Positions 8,721-16,674 of a DNA stretch of 64,000 nt are shown here, in pieces. The stretch is from DASQEH01 sp035633755 (lineage in GTDB: Bacteria; Actinomycetota; Actinomycetes; Propionibacteriales; Nocardioidaceae). The position numbers were made by a program, and so were the translations under genes. The DNA is taken from NCBI GenBank assembly GCA_035633755.1, contig DASQEH010000052.1:1-64000 (forward strand), written 5' to 3'. The first letter of the stretch is position 1. Every line of letters starts with the position of its first letter. The notes beneath the pieces are model-generated. The model saw nothing but the letters and a program-made list of their open reading frames with translations, searched no databases and was not told the DNA's origin.

Positions 8721-8896
8721 GAAGGATCCTTGCTCTCGCGCGAGGTCACAGTAGGTGACCGACTTGGCGCGTCATACCCTACGGCGTCGGCCGTCGGTGC
8801 GCGAAGCGGAGGCGACACGGAGGAGACACGACGTGGGGGACGGCGGACCACTGCCCGCCCTGCAGCTCGGTTCCTGAGCGGCCTGCGCTGACAGTG

Positions 8897-10879
8897 TCAG
8901 GCGTCGTCCGGGGGGTTCTCGTCGAGGTTGGCCCTGATCGAGTCCATCACTGACGAGTCCGCAAGGGTGGTGGCGTCTCCCGGCTCCCGATGCTCGGCAA
9001 CGTCGCGGAGCAGGCGCCGCATGATCTTGCCGGACCGCGTCTTGGGCAGCTCGGCAACGACCATGATCGACTTCGGCTTGGCGATGGCCCCGATCTGCTT
9101 CGTGACGTGGCTGCGCAGCTCGGCGACCACGTGCTCGCCACCGTCTCCGGCGCTCTCCCGCAAGATCACGAACGCCACGACCGCCTGCCCGGTCGTCTCG
9201 TCGTTGGCGCCGACCACGGCAGCCTCTGCGACCTTCGGGTGCGACACCAGGGCCGACTCGATCTCGGTTGTCGACAACCGGTGACCCGACACGTTCATCA
9301 CGTCGTCGACCCGGCCGAGCAGCCAGATGTCCCCGTCGTCGTCGAGCTTGGCCCCGTCGCCGGCGAAGTACCGACCCGGGAACCGTGACCAGTAGGTGTT
9401 CTTGTAGCGCTCGTCGTCGCCCCACAGCGTACGAAGCATGGCCGGCCAAGGCTCGGTCAGCACAAGGTATCCACCGCCGCCGTGAGGCACCGGCTCACCG
9501 AGGTCGTCGACCACGGCGGCGCTGATGCCGGGGATGGGGCGCATGGCCGAACCCGGCTTTCCTGCTGTGACGCCGGGCAGCGGGCTGATCATGATCATTC
9601 CCGTCTCGGTCTGCCACCAGGTGTCGACCACCGGGCAGCGGTCCCCGCCGATCGTCTCGCGATACCACATGTAGGCCTCGGGGTTGATGGGCTCACCGAC
9701 CGATCCGAGCAGCCGCAGTGACGACAGGTCGAACTTGGCGGGGATGTCAGCGCCCCACTTCATGAAGGTCCGGATGGCCGTCGGGGCGGTGTAGAAGATG
9801 CTGACCTTGTACTGCTCGACGAGCTCCCACCAGCGCCCCTTGTGTGGTGTGTCGGGCGTGCCCTCGTACATCAGCGAGGTCGTCCCGTTCGCGAGCGGTC
9901 CGTAGACGATGTACGAGTGGCCGGTCACCCAGCCGATGTCGGCTGAGCACCAGTACACGTCCTTGTCGGGCTTCAGGTCGAAGATGGCCCAGTGCGTGTA
10001 CGCCGTCCCGACGAGGTAGCCACCGGTGGTGTGGAGGATCCCCTTGGGCTTGCCGGTGGTCCCAGAGGTGTACATGACGTACAACGGGTGCTCGGCGTCG
10101 AAAGCCTCCGGGGTGTGCTCGACGGACTGCCGGTCGACGAGATCGTGCCACCACACGTCGCGGCCCTCGGTCCAGTCGATGTCGTCTTGTCCAGTACGAC
10201 GTACGACGAGCACTGAGCGGACCTCGGGGCAGTGCGTCACCGCCTCGTCGACAGCCGGCTTCAGGGCTGATGGCGCTCCTCGTCGGTACCCGCCGTCAGC
10301 GGTGATCACGACGCGGGCGTCACAGTCCAGGATCCGGCCCGAGAGGGCTTCAGCGGAGAAACCGCCGAACACCACCGTGTGCGGTGCTCCCAGACGAGCG
10401 CACGCCAGCATCGCGACGACCGTCTCGGGGAGCATCGGCATGTAGATCGCGACCCGGTCACCCGTCTTCACGCCGAGCTCGATCAGCGCGTTAGCCGCCT
10501 TGCAGACCTCGTCGCGCAGGTCGGAGTAGGTCAAGGTTCGCGTGTCGCCCGACTCGCCGACCCAGTGGAACGCAACCGTGTCGCCGCGGCCCTGCTCGAC
10601 GTGGCGGTCCACGCAGTTGTAGGCGGCGTTGAGCTTGCCGCCGACGTACCACTTGGCGAACGGAGGGTTGGACCAGTCGAGCACCTCATTGAACGGCTCG
10701 GCCCAGGTGAGCCGATCGGCCTGCTTGGCCCAGAACGCCAGCCGGTCCTCATCGGCGACGGAGTACTCCGACGCGGTGACGTTGGCCGAGGCGGCCAGTT
10801 GGGAGGGTGGCTCGAACCGACGCTCCTCACGGGACAGGTTCGACAGAGCGGTGTGCGGCTGGGCTTGGGTGTCGGTCAC
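8897..10879 (-). CDS. acs: acetyl-CoA synthetase (AMP-forming)
   Basis: A 660-residue enzyme that makes acetyl-CoA from acetate, ATP and CoA. The P-loop-like YTSGTTGKPKGI motif is present, as are DTWWQTETG and the C-terminal PKTRSGKIMRR. Lys618 in that last motif is the conserved lysine acetylated in Acs enzymes. The length matches bacterial Acs. The start is GTG with a TGAGG element upstream. The N-terminal extension fits Acs rather than a shorter acyl-CoA ligase. It corresponds to Rv3667. Confidence 0.95.
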   Translation of the reverse strand: MTDTQAQPHTALSNLSREERRFEPPSQLAASANVTASEYSVADEDRLAFWAKQADRLTWAEPFNEVLDWSNPPFAKWYVGGKLNAAYNCVDRHVEQGRGDTVAFHWVGESGDTRTLTYSDLRDEVCKAANALIELGVKTGDRVAIYMPMLPETVVAMLACARLGAPHTVVFGGFSAEALSGRILDCDARVVITADGGYRRGAPSALKPAVDEAVTHCPEVRSVLVVRRTGQDDIDWTEGRDVWWHDLVDRQSVEHTPEAFDAEHPLYVMYTSGTTGKPKGILHTTGGYLVGTAYTHWAIFDLKPDKDVYWCSADIGWVTGHSYIVYGPLANGTTSLMYEGTPDTPHKGRWWELVEQYKVSIFYTAPTAIRTFMKWGADIPAKFDLSSLRLLGSVGEPINPEAYMWYRETIGGDRCPVVDTWWQTETGMIMISPLPGVTAGKPGSAMRPIPGISAAVVDDLGEPVPHGGGGYLVLTEPWPAMLRTLWGDDERYKNTYWSRFPGRYFAGDGAKLDDDGDIWLLGRVDDVMNVSGHRLSTTEIESALVSHPKVAEAAVVGANDETTGQAVVAFVILRESAGDGGEHVVAELRSHVTKQIGAIAKPKSIMVVAELPKTRSGKIMRRLLRDVAEHREPGDATTLADSSVMDSIRANLDENPPDDA

Positions 10880-10976
10880 AGGGGTACCTCAGCATGTCGA
10901 GGCGGTGGTGACAACCCCGAGGGCAGAACCACCGGGAGCCGGCTGCTCCCGGTTCATCGCCAGCGCGGAGCTGCCG

Positions 10977-12434
10977 TCACCAGCTGGTGTGGACCGGCCT
11001 GCCTTCGTCGTATCCGGCTGACGACTGCATCCCGACCACCGCCCGTTCAGCGAACTGAGCGAGGTCCGCAGCTCCGGCGTACGCGGCGCTGCTGCGCACG
11101 CCGGTGGCGATGGAGTCGACCAGGTCCTCGACGCTGGGTCGCTCCGGATCGAGGTACATGCGCGACGTGGAGATCCCCTCGTCGAAGAGTGCCATCCGGG
11201 CCCGCTCGAGCCCGACGGCGGCACGGGTCCGGTTCGCCACGGCCCGTGCCGACGCCATGCCGAACGACTGCTTGTAGGCCCGGCCCTCGCCGTCGCGCAG
11301 CAGGTCGCCAGGGCTCTCGTACGTGCCCGCGAACCACGAGCCGATCATGACGCTCGACGCTCCGGCGGCCAGGGCGAGTGCGACGTCGCGCGGGTGCCGG
11401 ACCCCGCCATCAGCCCACACGTGCCCACCGAGCTCGGCTGCCGCCTGGGAGCACTCCAGTACTGCCGAGAACTGCGGCCGGCCGACGCCCGTCATCATCC
11501 GGGTCGTGCACATCGCTCCGGGGCCTACGCCGACTTTGACGATGTCCGCGCCAGCGCCGAGGAGGTCGTGGGTGCCGGTGGCCGTGACGACGTTGCCGGC
11601 CACGAGGGGTATCCGGCGTCCGTGCGCGCGAGCGTGGGCGTCGCGCCGGTCCCGTACCAGCGCCAGCACGTCGAGCATCCGCTCCTGGTGTCCGTGAGCG
11701 GTGTCGACGACGAGAACGTCGACACCCGCCTCGAGCAGCGATGTGGCGGTGTCACCGACGTCACCATTGATGCCGAGCGCCGCACCCACCAGCAGTCGTC
11801 CCGCGGGGTCGAGGGCCGGCCGGTACACCGTTGACCGCACCGCCCCCCGGGAGGTGACGACGCCGAGTAGGTCAGCGCCGTCGGAGATGGCAGCCATGTC
11901 GACATGCTGGGCGGTGAGCTGGTCGAACATCTCGTCGAGCGGTACTCCGGGCTCGAGTACGAGGACGCCTTCGGACATCACCTCGTGCACCTGGGCGAAC
12001 CGGTCCACGCCTCGTCCGGCCCGCTCGGTCATGATGCCGAGTGCTTTGCCGTCCTCTACGACGAGGACCGCACCGTGTGAGCGTTTCGGGATCAGCGACA
12101 GGGCCTCCCCGACGGTCGTCTCGAGGCCGACCGTGATCGGCGTCTCGAAGACGGGATGAGCTCGCTTGACCTGACCGACGGCCCGTCCGACCACATCGAC
12201 CGGGATGTCTTGGGGCAGCACCGCGATACCGCCGCGCCGGGCGACCGTCTCCGCCATCCGGCGACCCGAGATGGCGGTCATGTTGGCGACTGCGATCGGC
12301 ACGGTCGTCCCTACCCCGTCGCAGGTCGTCAGGTCGACGTCGAAACGCGAGGCGACCCCCGACCGGCCAGGGACGAGGAAAACGTCGCTGTACGTCAGGT
12401 CGGTCGTTGGCGCCATGTCGTTGAGGAACCGCAC
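10977..12434 (-). CDS. guaB1: GuaB1-type IMP dehydrogenase-like protein (probable GMP reductase)
   Basis: A 485-residue protein of the IMPDH/GMPR superfamily. Two CBS motifs lie at about 92-200 inside the TIM barrel. The catalytic loop GPGAMCTTR places the cysteine at residue 309. Mycobacterial GuaB1 with this loop works as a CBS-regulated GMP reductase, so conversion of GMP to IMP is more likely than IMP oxidation; this is known for the family and inferred here. The GTG at 12434 was chosen because TAGCGT ends 8 bases upstream of it. A TTG at 12443 would overlap that box. Confidence 0.88.
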   Translation of the reverse strand: MRFLNDMAPTTDLTYSDVFLVPGRSGVASRFDVDLTTCDGVGTTVPIAVANMTAISGRRMAETVARRGGIAVLPQDIPVDVVGRAVGQVKRAHPVFETPITVGLETTVGEALSLIPKRSHGAVLVVEDGKALGIMTERAGRGVDRFAQVHEVMSEGVLVLEPGVPLDEMFDQLTAQHVDMAAISDGADLLGVVTSRGAVRSTVYRPALDPAGRLLVGAALGINGDVGDTATSLLEAGVDVLVVDTAHGHQERMLDVLALVRDRRDAHARAHGRRIPLVAGNVVTATGTHDLLGAGADIVKVGVGPGAMCTTRMMTGVGRPQFSAVLECSQAAAELGGHVWADGGVRHPRDVALALAAGASSVMIGSWFAGTYESPGDLLRDGEGRAYKQSFGMASARAVANRTRAAVGLERARMALFDEGISTSRMYLDPERPSVEDLVDSIATGVRSSAAYAGAADLAQFAERAVVGMQSSAGYDEGRPVHTSW

Positions 12435-12448
12435 GTCGGCCAACGCTA
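12435..12448 (-). promoter_or_regulatory. -10 box of a probable leaderless guaB1 promoter
   Basis: On the minus strand TAGCGT (12448 to 12443) is followed by 8 bases and the GTG at 12434. It decides the start over the in-frame TTG at 12443. Confidence 0.4.
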
Positions 12449-12496
12449 CCGGGTCACACCCGGCACGGCCGAGTTCCTGACAGGACCGTTCGCCCC

Positions 12497-13273
12497 TCAG
12501 GAGAAGTCGATGAGCAACCCGTCATCGGGCGGGCCAGTGGTCACCACGTGGGCTGTCCCCTTGACACGAATCCGGTAACAGTCGACCAGCCACGGCATCA
12601 GGAGGCCGTCAGGGCCGCGGCCGTAGCTGTCGTAGAGCTCGCCGGCTTCGGTCAGGAGGTCTTCACGTTCGTCGGAGCTCAAGCTGGCGACCCGGGCGCT
12701 CGACGCCACGAAGTTCACGAGGTGGTGGCGCTCGAAGCGTTGCCAGTGCCGGAAGGACCGGTGCTGGCTGATCGTAAGGACGTCGGACCATTCGAAGGGC
12801 TCGCCGCCTGACGAGGACAGGTCGACCCCCATGAGCGCGAAGAGCTTGCGGACCCAAGGAACCTTGGCGTCACCGCGGTTCCAGATGAGGGCCAGCACCC
12901 CTCCGGAACCGAGTACCCGGGCGATCTCGGGGTGAGCACGGGTGATGTCGAGGGATACATAGCCGGGCCCGACCGCGACCACGTCAACCGACGACGGCCC
13001 GAGCGGGATGTCTTCGGCCCGGGCCACAACCACCCGCGCCTGTGGAAGGTTGCGGCGCAAGAACACGGCTCGGTCGAGCGAGGAATCGGTGGCAACGACG
13101 TCGTGGCCGAGAGTGCACAGTGCCGACGTCAGGGCTCCGCCGCCGGCACTGAGCTCCAAGAGCCGAGCGGGGTCTCGGCCGACGACCCACTCCACGGCTT
13201 CCTTCGGGTAGCCGGCGAGCGCCGGCGACACCCCGGCCAGGGTGCTGGCGCGGGTCTCGGCTGTGGTGTCCAT
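12497..13273 (-). CDS. class I SAM-dependent methyltransferase
   Basis: A 258-residue protein. The open frame extends 32 codons further upstream, but the ATG at 13273 is favoured because a TAACCT box lies 8 bases before it and the protein then begins MDTTAETRAST. Motif I is LLELSAGGGALT, followed by the acidic DVVATDSS loop. RAEDIPLGPSSVDVV and LALIWNRG complete a Rossmann-type methyltransferase. The substrate is unknown. It faces the Fic-like gene divergently, and the two share a 120-base promoter region. Confidence 0.75.
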   Translation of the reverse strand: MDTTAETRASTLAGVSPALAGYPKEAVEWVVGRDPARLLELSAGGGALTSALCTLGHDVVATDSSLDRAVFLRRNLPQARVVVARAEDIPLGPSSVDVVAVGPGYVSLDITRAHPEIARVLGSGGVLALIWNRGDAKVPWVRKLFALMGVDLSSSGGEPFEWSDVLTISQHRSFRHWQRFERHHLVNFVASSARVASLSSDEREDLLTEAGELYDSYGRGPDGLLMPWLVDCYRIRVKGTAHVVTTGPPDDGLLIDFS

Positions 13274-13377
13274 GTCAACGCAGGTTACTTGACACGTGGT
13301 CCGCGCTCTGACGACGTCACGCACCCGGGGCTGGTTCACCACTGCGCAGCCTTGGTCGCCGCCGGGCACGGGCGGTC

Positions 13378-13390
13378 TACGCTCTCGAGC
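13378..13390 (+). promoter_or_regulatory. -10 box of a probable leaderless promoter for the Fic-like gene
   Basis: TACGCT at 13378-13383 is followed by 7 bases and the GTG at 13391. No Shine-Dalgarno sequence is present. It supports that GTG over upstream starts in the same frame. Confidence 0.4.
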
Positions 13391-14116
13391 GTGCCGGCGC
13401 TGGTGGACCAGATCGCTGCCGACGTCGCCGTGGAGGGCGTGCCGTCGGCACTGACCGCTGCCCGGGACGCAGCAGATGCTCTCCTGCGCGATCGGGGGCT
13501 GCGCCGGACCACGCCAGCGTTGACCGCTGAGTCATTGCTGCGCGGCGCCGCTGCCTCCGCTCAGCTCGACGGGAGCCGGACGAACCTCGACGACCTGCGC
13601 ACGGGCAACGCTGTCGACGATCGCGCGACGGCAGCAGTCCGACTCAATGCGAGCCTGTTGGCACTGGTTCCGGTGGTGACACGGTCACCACTTCAGGCGC
13701 TGGCACGCATGCATGCCTTGGCGGCGGCCGGGACCGTCGCGCCGGAGCACCTCGGACGCCCGCGGGGGGACGCTTGCGCGGCTCACTTGCAGGCGGTGGC
13801 GGCGGCTCTGACGTCACCACAGGCGCTTCCGGCCATCGCCGTTGCCGCCGTCGCCCATGCAGAGATTGCGACTCGTCGTCCCTTCATGGCGTGCAACGGC
13901 CTGGTCGCTCGTGCTCTGGAGCGGCTCATCTTGGTTGCGAGGGGCGTTGACCCCACGTCGGTACTGGTGCCCGAGGCTGGCCACCTCGCGCTGGTCGACG
14001 ACTACCGCGCCGGGTTGGCCGGCTACGCCGCAGACCTGCCGGTCGGGCGCCAGCAGTGGCTCCTGCACTGCGCTCGGGCGCTGACGGCCGGGATCGACGC
14101 GAGCCCTCTGAGGTGA
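13391..14116 (+). CDS. Fic-fold protein with degenerate active-site motif
   Basis: A 241-residue protein read from the GTG at 13391. The open frame runs further upstream but there overlaps the divergent methyltransferase gene. AASAQLDGSRTNLDDL at about 57-72 resembles the inhibitory-helix region of Fic proteins. The site expected to read HPFxDGNGRxxR instead reads RPFMACNGLVAR, near residue 162. The catalytic His is Arg, the Mg-binding acidic residue is Ala and the following Arg is Leu, so AMP transfer is unlikely. It may be a structural or binding protein. The Fic assignment rests on this motif and the helical composition. Confidence 0.6.
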   Translation: MPALVDQIAADVAVEGVPSALTAARDAADALLRDRGLRRTTPALTAESLLRGAAASAQLDGSRTNLDDLRTGNAVDDRATAAVRLNASLLALVPVVTRSPLQALARMHALAAAGTVAPEHLGRPRGDACAAHLQAVAAALTSPQALPAIAVAAVAHAEIATRRPFMACNGLVARALERLILVARGVDPTSVLVPEAGHLALVDDYRAGLAGYAADLPVGRQQWLLHCARALTAGIDASPLR

Positions 14117-14197
14117 CAACACACGTACGCTGACGCGGCGGCGTACGTTCGGGCCAGCAGTGCGGAGCATCAGGCCGGGACGGTGCTCGTCACATCC

Positions 14198-14360
14198 CAC
14201 ATGCAAGCGGCGCCCCCCGAAGGGGACGCCGCCGCTGGCACATGAGGCACTGGCTACCAGGCGTGCAATCTCTTAATCGTCCCCGGGGTTCTACCCATGG
14301 TGACGGCCCTGTCGGAAGGGTGGTTCGCCGCGTGGGTACCTGGCTCATGTGCGGGTATGG
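14198..14360 (-). ncRNA. candidate Ms1/6S-like RNA
   Basis: A gene-free stretch downstream of the HAD phosphatase gene, read on the same strand as that gene. Near the 5' end CACATGAG (14351 to 14344) pairs perfectly with CTCATGTG (14246 to 14239) near the 3' end, closing a domain of about 110 bases. A strong hairpin with a CCCC-TTCG-GGGG core follows at 14232 to 14207 and could end the RNA. In M. tuberculosis MTS2823 (Ms1), and I believe scr3559 in Streptomyces, lie at this place next to the HAD gene. The position and fold are seen; identity as Ms1, an RNA polymerase-binding 6S analogue, is inferred. The ends are approximate. Confidence 0.45.
14207..14232 (-). terminator. strong UUCG-loop hairpin
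   Basis: A GCGGCG-CCCC / GGGG-a-CGCCGC stem of ten pairs with one bulged base. On the minus strand the loop is UUCG closed by C-G pairs, an exceptionally stable form. It lies between the end of the Fic-like gene and the HAD gene, and probably ends the candidate RNA or the HAD transcript. The following T-run is weak (CTTGCAT). Confidence 0.6.
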
Positions 14361-14408
14361 AGTTGTTGCGATCAGTTCTACGCCTATCCGCGGCGCGAGG
14401 GAAGATTT

Positions 14409-15254
14409 CTAGGAAATCTGCTTGACCTGCGACATCGCGTGCGGCGTGGCGAGCGCAACTCGCCGGGCCCGGCGGGAGGCGAAGACCGCACCGGCGGCCG
14501 CCGCGCCGGCGCCAAGGGCAACCGCCGCTGCCGTCGTGCGATTCGTCTCGAACGGGAGCCGCTTGCGGAGCCGGACAGGCTTGGTGAAGTCGAGTACCGG
14601 CCAGCCGCGGGCGGCGGCGGTACGACGCAGGACCTTGTCGGGGTTCACGGCGTGAGGATGTCCGACGGCCTCGAGCATGGGGATGTCACTGGCTGAGTCG
14701 CTGTAGGCGTACGACGCCGAAAGGTCGTACCCGTCGCTGTCTGCCAACGCCCGAATCGCGACCGCCTTGTTCTCTGCGTAGGCGTAGAACTCGATGTCAC
14801 CGGTGTAGCGCCCGTCGACCTGCACCATCGCCGTCGCGATCACACGGTCGGCGCCCAGCATCGCACCGATCGGCTCAACCACTTCGGCGCCGGAGGTTGA
14901 GACGATGACAACGTCTCGTCCTTCGCCGTGGTGATGCTCGATCAGGCTCACCGCCTCGTCGTAGACCAAGGGGTCGACGATGTGGTGCAGTGTCTCCGCC
15001 ACGATGGCCTTGACCGTCTCGACGTCCCAACCGGTGGCCTGCGCGGTGAGGTAGCGGCGCATCCGGTCCATCTTTCGCTGACCGGTTCCGGCGACGAGGA
15101 AGACGAACTGTGCGTAGCTGCTGCGCAGGACCGACGTGCGGCTGATCAGCCCGCCTTGGTAGAAGGAACGGCTGAAGGCCAGGGTGCTCGACTTGGCGAT
15201 GATCGTCTTGTCGAGGTCGAAAAAGGCCGCGGCCCTACCGTCGGCGACGGGCAC
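14409..15254 (-). CDS. HAD-IB family phosphatase
   Basis: A 281-residue protein. The GTG at 15254 was chosen because a GGAGGGAGGG ribosome-binding site lies 5 bases upstream; the open frame runs further but would cover the 6C RNA. FFDLDKT gives the nucleophile Asp13 and acid/base Asp15. VIVSTSG supplies motif II, and AYSDSASDIPML the metal-binding motif IV. A C-terminal alanine-rich hydrophobic segment at about 240-262 may anchor it in the membrane. It is of the SerB-related Rv3661 type, and the substrate is unknown. Confidence 0.85.
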   Translation of the reverse strand: MPVADGRAAAFFDLDKTIIAKSSTLAFSRSFYQGGLISRTSVLRSSYAQFVFLVAGTGQRKMDRMRRYLTAQATGWDVETVKAIVAETLHHIVDPLVYDEAVSLIEHHHGEGRDVVIVSTSGAEVVEPIGAMLGADRVIATAMVQVDGRYTGDIEFYAYAENKAVAIRALADSDGYDLSASYAYSDSASDIPMLEAVGHPHAVNPDKVLRRTAAARGWPVLDFTKPVRLRKRLPFETNRTTAAAVALGAGAAAAGAVFASRRARRVALATPHAMSQVKQIS

Positions 15255-15352
15255 CGGGTCCCTCCCTCCGTGTTCTGCTGCTATCGAGGATACGGCTGCG
15301 TGCCGGCGAGGGGGTCCGCTTCGCTTCAAGTCAACGGGGGTACAGTTCTCCA

Positions 15353-15458
15353 AGGCGCCAGCGACATCCCCCCTCGTCGCTGGATGTCGGTCCCCCTCCA
15401 CCCACCCGGAGTCGAGGACCACGCAGCCCCCGGTCCCCCCCGGGGGCTGCTGCCTTTC
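15353..15458 (+). ncRNA. 6C RNA (small regulatory RNA)
   Basis: Two hairpins each expose a run of six or more cytosines in the loop, the defining feature of actinobacterial 6C RNA. Hairpin 1 pairs CCAGCGAC (15358-15365) with GTCGCTGG (15376-15383) around CCCCCC. Hairpin 2 pairs GCAGCCCCC (15423-15431) with GGGGGCTGC (15442-15450) around another CCCCCC. A TACAGT -10 box at 15341-15346 fits a start near 15353. In M. tuberculosis 6C RNA (B11) also lies between ssd and the HAD gene, on the ssd strand, as here. It represses genes by pairing its C-rich loops with G-rich mRNA sites. Confidence 0.9.
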
Positions 15459-15603
15459 CGTGCTCGAGCAGCCTTCCCGCAGTGATGTCGTCGACGGTGA
15501 TCTCCCAACGGAGCATTTCCCCATGCACCTTCCGCTGGGCAGCGTGTCCACAGGAAGGTCGTAGCAGCCCCGGGATGTCGTGCGTGTTGGCGACGATCGA
15601 TTG

Positions 15604-16674
15604 ATGAGCGACCCATCGGCCCGCCCTCTCGTGGTGACACGCGACCGCGCCCTCCGCGAGGACGTTCTTCGGCTGTGTGCCGCCGCAGCGGTGACGCCTG
15701 AGGTTGTCGACGAACCGCGGCACGCGCGTCGCGGCTGGTCCACCGCCGGCTGTGTCCTCCTTGGAGCCGACTGCGTAGAGGATGTGGCGGCGCTCCGTCT
15801 GAGCCGGCGTGCCGATGTAAGCCTGGTGACGACCGCGCCTGACGATGCCCAGCTGTGGCGGTGCGCGGTCGCTGTCGGCGCTGACCACGTCTACGTCCTT
15901 CCCGATGCCGAGTCCGAGCTCACCGGCCGGCTGACCGACGCCGCCGATGGAGCCCCGGGTAGCGCCGTGACGGTTGGACTCATCGGTGCTCGCGGCGGCG
16001 CCGGCGCCTCCACCCTTGCCTGCGCTCTGGCCCTGAGCGCAGCGCGACGAGGCGACACTGCTCTCCTCGTGGATGTCGACCCCCAGGGAGGCGGCATCGA
16101 GCTGGTGATGGGGTGCGAGTCAGCCCCCGGACTGCGCTGGCCTGATGTCGCCGCCACTCAGGGCCGGGTGAGCTCGGGGGCGTTGCGCTCGGCGCTGCCG
16201 TCCGTCGAGGGGCTGGCCGTCCTGTCGTGGCAACAGGCGGACACCGGTGAGCTTCCCCTTACCGTACTCAGCAGCGTGTTGGCAGCAGGTCGACGCGGCT
16301 GTGACCTCGTGGTGCTTGACTTGCCCCGGCGCGTCGATGACCGACTGGCTGAGGCCGTTGCGGCAGTCGACACCATCCTTGTGGTCTGCACCGCGCAGGT
16401 GCGTGCGATCGCCAGCGCGTCGCGGCTGCTGCGAACGCTGGAGACCTGGTGCGGCGACATCCGGCTGGTGGTGCGGCGGCTGGGACGCGTCGACCTCCAG
16501 GGGGCTTCCGTTGCCTCTGCACTCGACCTGCCGCTCGCCGCGACCGTGCCGACTCGGCGAGGGATCGAGCGTTCGATCGAGGACGGCCTGGGGCCACTGG
16601 GCCGAGTAGGGCTGGCCCGCAGTTGCCGCACCCTGCTCGACGATCTCGGCGTTCACCGCCGAGTGGCGGCGTGA
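15604..16674 (+). CDS. ssd: Ssd/CpaE-like MinD-family ATPase
   Basis: A 356-residue protein from the ATG at 15604; a GTG at 15580 is possible. Residues 1-110 look like a degenerate receiver-type domain, as in CpaE. A MinD/ParA ATPase follows with the altered P-loop GARGGAGAST near residue 125 and LLVDVDPQGGG near 155. The invariant lysines of the deviant Walker motif are Arg and Ala, as is usual in Ssd, so classic MinD cycling is doubtful. The mycobacterial protein is called septum-site-determining, but its place at the head of tad genes suggests pilus localisation. The next gene overlaps by 4 bases. Confidence 0.85.
   Translation: MSDPSARPLVVTRDRALREDVLRLCAAAAVTPEVVDEPRHARRGWSTAGCVLLGADCVEDVAALRLSRRADVSLVTTAPDDAQLWRCAVAVGADHVYVLPDAESELTGRLTDAADGAPGSAVTVGLIGARGGAGASTLACALALSAARRGDTALLVDVDPQGGGIELVMGCESAPGLRWPDVAATQGRVSSGALRSALPSVEGLAVLSWQQADTGELPLTVLSSVLAAGRRGCDLVVLDLPRRVDDRLAEAVAAVDTILVVCTAQVRAIASASRLLRTLETWCGDIRLVVRRLGRVDLQGASVASALDLPLAATVPTRRGIERSIEDGLGPLGRVGLARSCRTLLDDLGVHRRVAA

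Noticed and set aside
14117..14408. tmRNA or degenerate tRNA in the gap after the Fic-like gene
   Set aside because: No tRNA-like acceptor or T-arm and no tag-peptide frame can be found. The Ms1-like reading fits position and folding better.
15255..15743. N-terminal extension of the HAD phosphatase across the 6C RNA region
   Set aside because: The frame is open, but a strong ribosome-binding site precedes the GTG at 15254 and the upstream part is occupied by the 6C RNA and the divergent ssd gene.
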